A DNA stretch of 64,000 bases from positions 1-64,000 of the forward strand of contig JAFPWD010000001.1 in the NCBI GenBank assembly GCA_017395105.1, written 5' to 3'. Of this stretch, positions 15,517 through 24,168 are shown piece by piece (position 1 is the stretch's first letter; every line of letters starts with the position of its first letter). The notes below the pieces were generated by a model that saw nothing but the letters and a program-made list of their open reading frames with translations, did not search any database and had not been told where the DNA came from. This DNA is from Clostridia bacterium (lineage in GTDB: Bacteria > Bacillota > Clostridia > Christensenellales > CAG-138). The translations under genes and the position numbers were made by a program.

Positions 15517-18500
15517 ATGCAGGCAATAAAGAACGGCTTGAAAACGATTATCCGCACGCCCGGCACTTCGCTGCTGTTCGTGCTGATAATGAGCGTGCTT
15601 TCGGTGCTGCTCGCGGTTTCGTTCTGCGTGTTTTCCGCAGTGCGCGGCTATCTTCGCGATGCGGACGGGTATTTCCATACGGTCGCGGAGCTCGAGTTCA
15701 TGGGCGAAAGCTACCCCTCGGAGGATCATTTCGAGCATGGTCTGCCCGAGGCGCTCGCTGATAACGCCGAAACGATCTCGCGGCTGCTTGCGCACGATGC
15801 GGTGATCTCCTTCAAGCCCAACGCCAACCGCGCCGCGCTCGTTCACGGCCTGCACCGCAAGGACAGCTCCGTTGCGCTGAATAAGGCGGCCGTTGCATCG
15901 TTTTACATAACGGGCTATGATGAGCAGACGGCGCTGTATACGGCCATCGTTTCAAAAACATATTATGCGCAGAAAAATTACGATGAAAAGCTTGTAAACA
16001 TCAGGCTTGACGGCGAGGGCGAGCTTGAGATCAAGAAAAAATACGTTATGAGCGGCGTTTTTTCAAACAGGCTCGGAGGAAACCTTGTCGGCTTCGCGCA
16101 GAAAGAGATCAGCTTTACGGAGAAGGGCGAAAGCTTCATCACGCCCGCTTTTGAGCTTATCGAAACGAACGAGCTGCCCGAAGATAATGCTTTCATGCGC
16201 CTTGCAAGGCGGTGGGAGCTTATAAACAACGCCTGCCGCGTAACGGTCACAAACGCGATCGAGGACGAGCTTCCCTTCCATCAGCAGCAGCTCAAGCTCA
16301 AAAGCGGCAGATTTTTCACCGCTTCGGAGTATGAAAGCGGGGCGAAGGCAGCGATAATCAGCGATGCCGTCAGCTACGGCGCGGGCGAGCTCAAGGTGGG
16401 CGACCGCGTAAGGCTCAGCGTGTTTTCCTTCACGGGCAGCGCTGATGAGGCCGAATTCACGAGCCTTGACGAGGACGAATACGAGATAGTGGGCATCTTT
16501 GCGGAGCATCCCACCTACCCAAACCGCATCTATATTCCCGGGGAAGCGGAGCAGGCTCTTCGCTCGGTCACGGGCTCGAGCATAGGCTTCTTCAGGCTCA
16601 AAAACGACCGCGCCTCGGCATTTTTGAGGGAGGCGGAGAAGCTCGGCGAGAGCGGCTTCCGCGTTTGCGCTTACGATCAGGGCTACTCGGCGGCGACCGA
16701 ACCGATGCGCGAGATGATGCTTATTTCGATCATCTTCCTTGTGGTATGCGTGCTGCTTGCCGCTGCCGCGCTGGTGCTGCAAAGCCATGTTTTCGTTTCA
16801 AAAAGGAGCGAATCGGCGCAGACCATGCTACTGCTCGGCACGTCCAAAGGGCATATACTTATTTACTTTTTGAGTGCGGCGCTGCTGATCGCCGCGCTTG
16901 CGGGCTGCATCGGCGTTTTCGTCGCGGGTCGCTTGGAGAGCCGCGTTTTCGACGTCATGCGCAGCTTTGCTTCCCAGTTTGAGCAGCAGGAAACGAAGTT
17001 TTCCGCTACGGGGCTTTCGCTCGTTCGAACGCTTGATTTCGCGCCGAAAACGGGGAAGGCGCCCTATATTGCCGCCGCGCTCGCGCTCGTGCTCGGCGCT
17101 GCGGTATCAACGCTTGCCTTCGCCCTCTCCGCCGCTCGGGACAGCGGAAAAAAGCGGAGCAAGAGCAAGAAAACGGAAAAGCTCGCTTCAGGCAGCCGCT
17201 TAAGGGGCGGCACAAGCCGCCTTTCGGGAAGGCTCAAGTATGCGCTTTTATCGCTCAGAAGAAGCCCCGCGCGAAGCCTTGCGATGCTTCTTGTGGCCTT
17301 CTTCGCCGCACTCTTCTTCTCAAGGCTGACGGCATCGCTTGCGGGCTATCGCTATCAGCTTGAGAGCTATAAGCGCGGCGCGGTGATAAAGGGCTATGCC
17401 ACCGATCTGTACGGTAGAAGGCTCGAGGGCTTTTTGTTCAAGCCGATGAGCCCGTATCTGCTCGCTTCTTCGGGCGAGGTGAAGGATATGAACCTTACCA
17501 TCGAGCTCGGCAACCTCAGCGTTGTCGGCGTTGCGATCACAAAGGACGGCGAGGAAAACCGCGAGCTTGCCTTCGATGAACCCAAGGATACTATGAGGCT
17601 TGAGCTTCTTCAGATCAGCATGATGGGCGATCTTAAATGGGTTGCCGCAAGCAGTGTGCAGGGCTGCCCCGCCTTCCATTTCAAGAGCGCGAAGGATATC
17701 CGCTTCCTCGAGGGGTACAGCGAGAGAAATTTCATGGTGATGAGCAACGCCTGCGCTCTTAGCGAGGATCTGATGGAGGAGCACGGCATAGAGCTGGGCG
17801 ATGCGGTGATGTTCCAAGCGCTCGTGCGCGATAGCGATGGAAAGGGCGACTGGGATATCGGCAGGATAATTTTGAAGGTTATAGCCGCGTATTCCTCCAA
17901 TTCAACGAAAAAAACCGTGTTTTCGCCGCTTGCCGATTGGTACGTGATCTCTCAGTCTTACGATCCCGAGAATCCGGGGCCGAATCCCTATTATCAGTTC
18001 GATAACTATTACAGGTTTGAACCCACGCCGATCGATCCCACGGAAGCCGGCACGATGGACGAAGAGGTGCTGTGGCGGCTCGATACCTATGCCAACTCGC
18101 CGGACAGCGAGGAGATGACCTTGGCGGACGGCACGAAGGTAACGATCTATCCCAGAAAACCGAGCTTCAGCAGCGTGCTTTTCACGGTGAAGGACAACCT
18201 GCGGCTCGATGAAGCCCGCGCAGCGCTCGAGGAGGCGGGCTATGCCCCGGTCGGGACCTACGAGCGCACCAAGCCCTATGCGATAATCGACGACGAGATG
18301 TATCTGAACACAACGCGTTCGATGCAGCGGCAGATACAGTATGTTTCGGTGCTTTATACCGCGCTCTATGTCCTTGCGGGCGTGATCGGCGCGGCGCTGG
18401 CGTGGCTGCTGGCCGCTTCAAGAAGGAAGGAGATCGCGCTGATGCGTGCGCTCGGCACGCCGAATTTCCGTATAATACTCAATTTCCTGTTTGAGCACGC

Positions 18501-18675
18501 GCTTTTGTGCCTCGTCGGGCTTGCGATAGGGCTTGGCGCCGTAACGCTTATCTTCGGCTTGCAGGAGCGGTTCTGCTATATGCTGTGCATAGCGTTCTTC
18601 TCGCTCTGGTGCATAAGCACGATGCTCTGCCTGGCTTTCGGATTGGCGAAGAAGACGCAGGGGGAAATTGAATGA
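15517..18675 (+). CDS. ABC transporter permease, FtsX/MacB type, large
   Basis: 1052 residues. One helix near the N-terminus (18-42) precedes a large extracytoplasmic domain. Helices at about 400-480 and 520-540 follow, then a second helix at 600 with a second outside domain, and a last FtsX unit (about 945-1040) containing SRRKEIALMRALGTPNFRII. Two FtsX-like repeats in a single chain are typical of large mechanotransmission permeases for lipoprotein, peptide or antibiotic handling. ATG 15517 has a GAAAGGGG site. The paralogue follows at 18919 and a single ATPase at 22285. The substrate is unknown. Confidence 0.88.
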   Translation: MQAIKNGLKTIIRTPGTSLLFVLIMSVLSVLLAVSFCVFSAVRGYLRDADGYFHTVAELEFMGESYPSEDHFEHGLPEALADNAETISRLLAHDAVISFKPNANRAALVHGLHRKDSSVALNKAAVASFYITGYDEQTALYTAIVSKTYYAQKNYDEKLVNIRLDGEGELEIKKKYVMSGVFSNRLGGNLVGFAQKEISFTEKGESFITPAFELIETNELPEDNAFMRLARRWELINNACRVTVTNAIEDELPFHQQQLKLKSGRFFTASEYESGAKAAIISDAVSYGAGELKVGDRVRLSVFSFTGSADEAEFTSLDEDEYEIVGIFAEHPTYPNRIYIPGEAEQALRSVTGSSIGFFRLKNDRASAFLREAEKLGESGFRVCAYDQGYSAATEPMREMMLISIIFLVVCVLLAAAALVLQSHVFVSKRSESAQTMLLLGTSKGHILIYFLSAALLIAALAGCIGVFVAGRLESRVFDVMRSFASQFEQQETKFSATGLSLVRTLDFAPKTGKAPYIAAALALVLGAAVSTLAFALSAARDSGKKRSKSKKTEKLASGSRLRGGTSRLSGRLKYALLSLRRSPARSLAMLLVAFFAALFFSRLTASLAGYRYQLESYKRGAVIKGYATDLYGRRLEGFLFKPMSPYLLASSGEVKDMNLTIELGNLSVVGVAITKDGEENRELAFDEPKDTMRLELLQISMMGDLKWVAASSVQGCPAFHFKSAKDIRFLEGYSERNFMVMSNACALSEDLMEEHGIELGDAVMFQALVRDSDGKGDWDIGRIILKVIAAYSSNSTKKTVFSPLADWYVISQSYDPENPGPNPYYQFDNYYRFEPTPIDPTEAGTMDEEVLWRLDTYANSPDSEEMTLADGTKVTIYPRKPSFSSVLFTVKDNLRLDEARAALEEAGYAPVGTYERTKPYAIIDDEMYLNTTRSMQRQIQYVSVLYTALYVLAGVIGAALAWLLAASRRKEIALMRALGTPNFRIILNFLFEHALLCLVGLAIGLGAVTLIFGLQERFCYMLCIAFFSLWCISTMLCLAFGLAKKTQGEIE

Positions 18676-18809
18676 AGCCGCTGCGCTAATGAAGGAATGA
18701 AGTGCGCCTTCGGCAGCGCCGTTGGCGAATGAAGCCGCTGCGCTAATGAAGGAATGATGTGCGCCTTCGGCGCTTGAGGCGTTTCATCCACAACTATTCA
18801 CTATTCACT
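18670..18809 (+). repeat. Direct repeat pair overlapping the permease stop, plus inverted ACTATTCA unit
   Basis: GAATGAAGCCGCTGCGCTAA and the following ATGAAGGAATGA occur from 18670 and again from 18727; the first copy contains the TGA stop of the permease. A GTGCGCCTTCGGC element follows each. CAACTATTCACTATTCACT closes the block (18791-18809). A third, slightly diverged copy follows the second permease at 22022. Confidence 0.7.
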
Positions 18810-18834
18810 GCGCTTGCGCCTTCGCCTGCATATA

Positions 18835-18863
18835 TTGCTTTTCCCCGTGTTTGTTGGTATAAT
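18835..18863 (+). promoter_or_regulatory. Promoter of the second permease gene
   Basis: TTGCTT (18835-18840), 17-bp spacer, TATAAT (18858-18863). Confidence 0.6.
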
Positions 18864-18918
18864 ATTTGAGGCTGCTTCGGCCATAATCAGATAAACACGG
18901 ATCCGATAGGAGTTCATA

Positions 18919-21900
18919 ATGCAGGCAATAAAAAACGGTATAAAGTGTACGCTCAGAACGCCCGGCAAGGCGATTCTGTTCACACTTATCCTCGCGGTGC
19001 TCGCGGCGCTGCTTGCGGTCGCGTTCTGCGTTTTCTCCGCCGTGCGCGGCTATCTAAAAGAGGCGGACGAATACTTCCACACCATCGCCACGATCGACTA
19101 CGTGGGCAAGGACTACCCCGATCAGTCGGTCTACGATCCCGAGGTGCAGGAGGCGGTGGAGGAGAGCTTGGGCGAGCTCGAAGCGCTGAAGGCAAACCCC
19201 TCCGTTATGGGCTTTGAGCCCGCTTCGCCCGCGCTCGGCTATATCGAGGGTATGCACAGGATCGACAATAACGTTTTCAACGGCGGCGCCGGTGTGCTTA
19301 TTGTGAACGTATACGCCTACGATCCCGGCATCGATGCGTATCAGGTGATGCTTGAAAGGTCGCTCTACGCGCGAAGGGATTATACAGGCATCCTGATGTT
19401 TCTGTCTGCGGACAGCCCGGAGATCGAAAAGGGCAAGAAGTACCTCATCAGCGGAAGATTCGTTGCGGGCAAGGTCAGCGGCGTTTGGTTCAGCATGGAA
19501 AGCATGAGCTTCGTTGAAAACGGCGAAACCGTTACCGTGCCCGAATTTGAGCTCGTAACGAACACCGATGTGGCCGAAACGAATGCCTTTTACAGGCTCG
19601 CCAAGGTGCTTGAAAAGCAGAACGATGCCTGCCGCGTGGTCTATACCTCCGCGATAGAGGATTATTACCCCTTCCAGCAGCAGATACTGAGCCTAAAAGA
19701 CGGCAGGCTATTCACCGAGCAGGAGCAGAAAAGCGGCGCTAAGGTCTGCCTTATAATGAACGATCTGGCGGGTCGCCTCGGGCTTTCCGTGGGAGACCGT
19801 ATCCCGCTTTCGGTGTGTGCATCGGATGAAAGCATCTTTGACACCAACACGCTCTATGAAAAGGACGGGGGAGAGTACGAGGTTATCGGCATTCTGAACG
19901 AGGATATCGACTATCCCTTCTATATTTTCCTTCCTGGCGCTTCGGGAGACGGCTTCCGTGCCACGACCGGCTATAACCTCGGGCAGTTCCGCGTTGTGAA
20001 CAGCCGTGCGGATGAGTTCATCACGGCAACCGAAACACTTGCGCACAATGGCTTCCGCATCACGCTCTACGACCAGGGCTATGCCGCCGCCACCGAGCCG
20101 ATGCGAGAACTGATGTTCATTTCCATAATCTTCCTTGCGGTCTGCGTGGTGCTTGCGATAGTTGCGCTGATCCTTCAGAGCCATATCTTCGTTTCAAGGC
20201 AGAAGGAAGCGGCAAACACGATGTATTCGCTCGGAAGCTCCCGTGCGCATATTGTGGCTTACTTCATTTCGGCCGTGCTTATCCTAACCATCCTTGGAGC
20301 GGTCATCGGTATGTTCGCCGCAAAGGCGATCGAGGGGCGCGTTTTTGAAACGATGCAGCGATTTGCAACGCAGTTTGCAAAGGAAAACACCGATTATTCG
20401 CTCAGCAGCACTTCCATAACGCGAACGCTCGATTTCGCGCCGAACGCGGGCTATTTCCCCTACATCGCGGCGGGCGCGGCGCTGGTTCTCGGCGCGCTTA
20501 TCACAACGCTGATCTTTGCAAGGCGCACCGTGACCGAAAGGCGCAAACAGGAGCGCGGCAGGATAAATGAGCAGGGCGGCAGCGTCAGCAGATTCTCCGT
20601 TAAATACGCGCTTTTATCCATAGTAAGAAGCCCCGTTCGCACGCTCGCCGTGCTGCTTCTGGCGGCGGTTGCAGCGCTGTTTTTCTCGCGGCTGACCGCA
20701 TCGCTTCGCGGCTACAACGATCAGCTTGAAAGCTATAAGCGCAGCGCTGAGATAACCGGCTACGCCACCGATATGAAGGGGCGCTGGATGGACGGGTTGA
20801 GCATAAAACCCGATGCCGTCAAGGCGCTTATGGAGAAGGAGCTTGTACAGGACTATAACATCACAACGCGGCTCGGCTATCTCGATATCCTCGGCGTTGG
20901 AAGAACTGCGAGCGGCGCCAGTCGAGCGGTGCAGTTCAACGAGCCGCAATCCGAATTTGCGGTGGAAACGCGCGTTTACAATATCAGCCGCGCTATGAGG
21001 TGGGTGTCCACCACGGATGTGGAATCGAGCCCCGCATTCAAATACGCAAAGGCCAAAAGCATAACCTGGCTCGAGGGCTTCGATAAAAAGGATTTTTGGT
21101 TCCCGAACCCAGTTTGCGCACTGCCCGAAAGCGTTATGAAGGAGAAGGGCATAGAGCTTGGCGACTGCGTTGTTTTTGAACACACCTTTGAGATCGCGAA
21201 CTGGAATTATCTCGGAACGATCATGCTCAAGGTGGTTGCAAGCTACTCCGCAACGACCTCTTCAAACACGGTGTTTGTGCCGTTTTCGGAGTATCCGCTT
21301 GCTTCAACGGAATACGGTCGGGAGAGCTATCATTATGATTATTATGAGAAGGAATACAAGGAGATTTTTGCTCCGATCCTTGCCGATACGCTCGATGAGC
21401 GCATCGTGGACCGCATTATGAACGGCATTGAGACGAGCGGGTATAACGATTGGTTCAGAAATCTCAGCTGGTACAAGGGTATCAGCTTCAAGAGCTTCCT
21501 GTTTACCCTCAAGGACGCGACGAGGCTCGATGAGCTGCGCGAGGCGTTCAAGGAGGCGGGCTACGGCACAGTCGGCAATATGAGCGACCGCGGCAAAACC
21601 TTCTTTGTGATCGAGGACGAGATGTATCTTAGCACCGTGCGCTCGATGCAGCGGCAGATACAGTATGTTTCAACGCTCTATGCCGCGCTGTACGTGATAG
21701 CGGGCGTTATCGGCTTTGCGCTGGCATGGCTGCTGACGGTTTCAAGAAGGAAGGAGATCGCGCTTATGCGCGCGCTCGGAACGCCGAATTTCCGCATTAT
21801 CCTCAACTTCCTGTTTGAACACGCGCTATTGTGCCTTGCGGGTCTCGGCATCGGGCTTGGGATCGCAATACTGATCTTCGGCGCACAGGAGAAGATCTGC

Positions 21901-22008
21901 TTCATGCTCTCGGGCGCGTTCTTCATCCTCTGGTGCATATCCACGCTTATCTGCCTTGTTTTCGGACTGGCGAAGAAGGCGCAGGCGGCGCTGGTGGAGG
22001 TGGAGTAG
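18919..22008 (+). CDS. ABC transporter permease, FtsX/MacB type, paralogue of the 15517 gene
   Basis: 1029 residues with the same plan as the preceding permease: MQAIKNG start, N-terminal helix, large outside domain, central helices, second domain and final FtsX unit. The C-terminal 130 residues are nearly identical in the two proteins (RSMQRQIQYVS, SRRKEIALMRALGTPNFRII, LNFLFEHALLCL), while the outside domains differ much more. This suggests a duplication with a conserved ATPase-coupling part and diverged sensing or substrate parts. They may form a heterodimer. ATG 18919 has a TAGGAG site. Confidence 0.88.
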   Translation: MQAIKNGIKCTLRTPGKAILFTLILAVLAALLAVAFCVFSAVRGYLKEADEYFHTIATIDYVGKDYPDQSVYDPEVQEAVEESLGELEALKANPSVMGFEPASPALGYIEGMHRIDNNVFNGGAGVLIVNVYAYDPGIDAYQVMLERSLYARRDYTGILMFLSADSPEIEKGKKYLISGRFVAGKVSGVWFSMESMSFVENGETVTVPEFELVTNTDVAETNAFYRLAKVLEKQNDACRVVYTSAIEDYYPFQQQILSLKDGRLFTEQEQKSGAKVCLIMNDLAGRLGLSVGDRIPLSVCASDESIFDTNTLYEKDGGEYEVIGILNEDIDYPFYIFLPGASGDGFRATTGYNLGQFRVVNSRADEFITATETLAHNGFRITLYDQGYAAATEPMRELMFISIIFLAVCVVLAIVALILQSHIFVSRQKEAANTMYSLGSSRAHIVAYFISAVLILTILGAVIGMFAAKAIEGRVFETMQRFATQFAKENTDYSLSSTSITRTLDFAPNAGYFPYIAAGAALVLGALITTLIFARRTVTERRKQERGRINEQGGSVSRFSVKYALLSIVRSPVRTLAVLLLAAVAALFFSRLTASLRGYNDQLESYKRSAEITGYATDMKGRWMDGLSIKPDAVKALMEKELVQDYNITTRLGYLDILGVGRTASGASRAVQFNEPQSEFAVETRVYNISRAMRWVSTTDVESSPAFKYAKAKSITWLEGFDKKDFWFPNPVCALPESVMKEKGIELGDCVVFEHTFEIANWNYLGTIMLKVVASYSATTSSNTVFVPFSEYPLASTEYGRESYHYDYYEKEYKEIFAPILADTLDERIVDRIMNGIETSGYNDWFRNLSWYKGISFKSFLFTLKDATRLDELREAFKEAGYGTVGNMSDRGKTFFVIEDEMYLSTVRSMQRQIQYVSTLYAALYVIAGVIGFALAWLLTVSRRKEIALMRALGTPNFRIILNFLFEHALLCLAGLGIGLGIAILIFGAQEKICFMLSGAFFILWCISTLICLVFGLAKKAQAALVEVE

Positions 22009-22019
22009 TTTCGCTGTGC

Positions 22020-22119
22020 GAAATGAAGCCGCTTCGCTAATGAAGGAATGATGCTCGCCTTCGGCGCTTGAGGCGTTCCTTCGGAACATTGAGGAAGAAA
22101 TCCCAAGGGGATTTCAAAT
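22020..22119 (+). repeat. Third copy of the GAAGCCGCT repeat with attached hairpins
   Basis: ATGAAGCCGCTTCGCTAATG and AAGGAATGATGCTCGCCTTC begin 12 bases after the permease stop. GTTCCTTCGGAAC and GAAATCCC-AAG-GGGATTTC hairpins follow. It matches the blocks at 15402 and 18670 in content but in a different order. Confidence 0.6.
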
Positions 22120-22142
22120 TAAATCGAAGAAACGCGCCAAAA

Positions 22143-22205
22143 GCCTGCCCCTTTGAGGGGAAGGTGGCTGAGCGGGGCAGAGCCGCGCGAAGACGGATGA
22201 GGTGG
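22143..22205 (+). repeat. Interspersed palindromic element (GCCCCTTTGAGGGGAAGGTGGC type)
   Basis: CCCCTTTGAGGGG is a short hairpin, followed by AAGGTGGCTGAGCGGGGCAG and GCGCGAAGACGGATGAGGTG. From memory, elements of this form are scattered between genes in several Clostridia. Only one copy is in the window, so the family claim is not testable here. Confidence 0.5.
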
Positions 22206-22217
22206 AAATGATTGGAA

Positions 22218-22260
22218 GAAACGCCCGCGGCGTTTCAACAACAACTATTCACTATTCACT
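22218..22260 (+). repeat. Inverted copy of the hairpin plus ACTATTCACTATTCA repeat
   Basis: GAAACGCC-CGC-GGCGTTTC (22218-22236) is followed by AACTATTCACTATTCACT (22243-22260). The ATPase ribosome site begins 12 bases further on. Confidence 0.7.
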
Positions 22261-22284
22261 AACTTAGATTTGGAGGTAAAACCA

Positions 22285-22974
22285 ATGGCCGTTATCGAAG
22301 CAAGGGACGTAACATATCGTTACGTAAACAAGTATCAAACCGTGGATGCGCTGCGGGGCGTGAACTGCAAGTTTGAGGAAGGCAGGATGTATGCGCTGAT
22401 CGGCAAATCCGGCTCGGGCAAGAGCACCCTGCTTTCGCTGATGGCGGGGCTGATGGTGCCGACCACGGGCGATATTCTCTACATGGGCAAGAGCACCAAT
22501 AAGATCAATCTGACCCGCTATCGCCGCGAAAATGCCGCCGTTATCTATCAGAGCTTTCGCCTGTTCCCGTTGCTGACGGTTTCGGAAAACGTGACCTATC
22601 CGATGGAGCTTCGCGGCTTCAAGGGCAAGAAGGCAAGAGAGAAGGCCGCCGAGCTTATCGAGAAGGTCGGTCTGCCCGAAACGGTGCTCAAGCGCTATCC
22701 CTCCATGCTCTCGGGCGGCGAACAGCAGCGCGTTGCCGTGGCAAGAGCCATGAGTATGGACACAAAGCTGCTGCTTGCGGACGAGCCCACCGGCAACCTC
22801 GACACAGAGAACGGTCAGCGCATAATCGAGCTGCTTTCAAAGCTCGCCCATGAGGACGGCTACTGCGTTGTGGTCGTTACCCACGACCTTGAGATAGCCG
22901 CAAGAGCCGACACGACCTATAGGATTCGCGACGGCGTGCTGTATGAGGAAACGAATAAGCCGAGCGAAGAATAA
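22285..22974 (+). CDS. ABC transporter ATP-binding protein (MacB/LolD class)
   Basis: 229 residues from ATG 22285 (GGAGGT at 22272-22277). The Walker A motif is GKSGSGKS (40-47), the signature is [14 protein letters not shown], and Walker B plus D-loop is [12 protein letters not shown]. The length and order match the ATPases that pair with FtsX-like permeases. It closes the permease-permease-ATPase block and presumably powers both. Confidence 0.95.
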   Translation: MAVIEARDVTYRYVNKYQTVDALRGVNCKFEEGRMYALIGKSGSGKSTLLSLMAGLMVPTTGDILYMGKSTNKINLTRYRRENAAVIYQSFRLFPLLTVSENVTYPMELRGFKGKKAREKAAELIEKVGLPETVLKRYPSMLSGGEQQRVAVARAMSMDTKLLLADEPTGNLDTENGQRIIELLSKLAHEDGYCVVVVTHDLEIAARADTTYRIRDGVLYEETNKPSEE

Positions 22975-23005
22975 GCACCGACAACTTAATTTATGGCAAT
23001 AAAAT

Positions 23006-23040
23006 ATCCGAGGATACGGGCGATATCCTCGGATTTGTTA
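23006..23040. terminator. Bidirectional terminator between convergent genes
   Basis: ATCCGAGGATA (23006-23016) pairs with TATCCTCGGAT (23024-23034). The plus side is followed by TTGTTATGCTTTT and the minus side by ATTTTATTG. It serves the ATPase gene and the C39-like lipoprotein gene. Confidence 0.75.
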
Positions 23041-23050
23041 TGCTTTTAAC

Positions 23051-23854
23051 TTATTTCTCGGGCGCGGCAACGAGGAAGCACATATCGTTCAGCTCGCCGC
23101 TCTCCTCATCGAAGAAGTTGTAGAAGGTGAAGTTATAAAGGAACCTCTCGGCGGGGTAGATGCCGTAGCCGTCCTGATTATGGTCGGTGGTGTCGTAGGG
23201 ATCGGCAACGATAACAACGTCGTCCTGCTCGGTCTCGGTGCCCATGGTGTCATATCCGATGAGAACCTGCCAATGTCCGCCCCAGTCGTTCCAGCCGATC
23301 ATGATGGGGTTGTTGTTTTTAAGGGTCTGCTTGATAAAATCGAAGGTGAAAACCTCGGAAACGTCCTCGCCTGCCTCGGCAACGTCGATCGCGGAATAGC
23401 ACTTGAAGCCGCCCACCTTATTGAAGATCTCCACCATTTCGCTGAGGGAGGTCGCGCCGGGCTTGAGGCCCTGGGGACGGAGCTCGCCGAGGCTCTCCTC
23501 GGTGTACTCGCCGCGCGCACCGAAATGCTCAAGCACCATCAGCGCGCTTGCAACGCCGCAGCTCCACTCGCTGGACTGCTGGATGGTCTTGAAATTCGGG
23601 ATGATGGTCAGCGAATCGGTGGATTTCATGTTGTAGAAGTCGGGGTGAACGAAGTAGGGGCTCTTCTCGTGGTCGCCGTCGCGCTCAACGCTGTCCGCAC
23701 CGTCCTCGGCGGAGAGGTCGGCCTTGTCGTCAAACTTCATGGTGTCGGTGTAGTTCTCCTTCGCGGCCTCGGACTGATTCTCCTTGGCGGCGGGGGCGCA
23801 GGCTGCGGTGAACAGCAGAGCGGATGCGAGCAGGGAAACGATGAGTCTTTTCAT
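23051..23854 (-). CDS. Lipoprotein with C39-like papain-fold peptidase domain
   Basis: 267 residues. The lipobox LLFTAAC puts the lipid anchor at Cys19. A charged spacer follows to about residue 80. The domain at 85-240 has Cys99 in SSEWSCGVASALMVLEHFG, His194 in GGHWQVLIGYD and Asp218 in VADPYD, which fits the Cys-His-Asp order of C39-like enzymes. It would act on peptides outside the membrane. No secretion ABC transporter with a fused peptidase lies beside it. ATG 23854 has an AAAGGAG site 13 bases upstream. Confidence 0.8.
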   Translation of the reverse strand: MKRLIVSLLASALLFTAACAPAAKENQSEAAKENYTDTMKFDDKADLSAEDGADSVERDGDHEKSPYFVHPDFYNMKSTDSLTIIPNFKTIQQSSEWSCGVASALMVLEHFGARGEYTEESLGELRPQGLKPGATSLSEMVEIFNKVGGFKCYSAIDVAEAGEDVSEVFTFDFIKQTLKNNNPIMIGWNDWGGHWQVLIGYDTMGTETEQDDVVIVADPYDTTDHNQDGYGIYPAERFLYNFTFYNFFDEESGELNDMCFLVAAPEK

Positions 23855-23930
23855 TTTTCGATTGGGTTCTCCTTTGGATTTAGAATTGCTCGGCCTTCAT
23901 TGGCGAATGCCTATAAAAAAGCCGAAATGG

Positions 23931-23960
23931 TTTATAACATAAAACCCCGGAAAAAGTCAA
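23931..23960 (-). promoter_or_regulatory. Promoter of the C39-like lipoprotein gene
   Basis: On the minus strand TTGACT (23960-23955), 18-bp spacer, TATAAA (23936-23931). Confidence 0.5.
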
Positions 23961-24045
23961 TTGATTTTGGCGCATTTTGCGGTTATATTTGTTTTTGCGC
24001 GGAAAAATCGCCGCTTCGAGCTTTTTAAAACCGCCTTGCCGCGCT

Positions 24046-24074
24046 TTGACAGTTCTCCCGCGCCGTGCTATAAT
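24046..24074 (+). promoter_or_regulatory. Full-consensus promoter of the CLC gene
   Basis: TTGACA (24046-24051), 17-bp spacer, TATAAT (24069-24074). The 5' leader is about 88 bases long. Confidence 0.8.
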
Positions 24075-24080
24075 CCGCTT

Positions 24081-24151
24081 ATGAAATGAGCGGATAGCCG
24101 AGGATGGCTCTACACATTTCATTAAAAACAGTTCAGCGGTCGCTTGAACGA
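24081..24151 (+). promoter_or_regulatory. Structured leader before the fluoride-type CLC gene (candidate riboswitch)
   Basis: ATGAAATG (24081-24088) pairs exactly with CATTTCAT (24115-24122). Inside, AGCC-GAGGAT-GGCT can form a small hairpin, and GGATGGCTCTAC resembles the 3' conserved end of crcB (fluoride) RNAs. A second hairpin GTTCAGC/GCTTGAAC follows at 24131-24149. The canonical GGNGATG 5' element of fluoride riboswitches is not found, so identity with that class is doubtful. The leader is clearly structured. Confidence 0.35.
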
Positions 24152-24168
24152 AAAACGGGTGAGTTGCA

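Noticed and set aside
22143-22205. tRNA or small structural RNA
   Set aside because: It cannot be folded into a cloverleaf and has neither promoter nor terminator. The palindromic parts fit an interspersed repeat.
24081-24125. Firm call of a fluoride riboswitch
   Set aside because: The 5' GGNGATG element and the canonical pseudoknot partner are missing, so it is kept as a candidate structured leader only.
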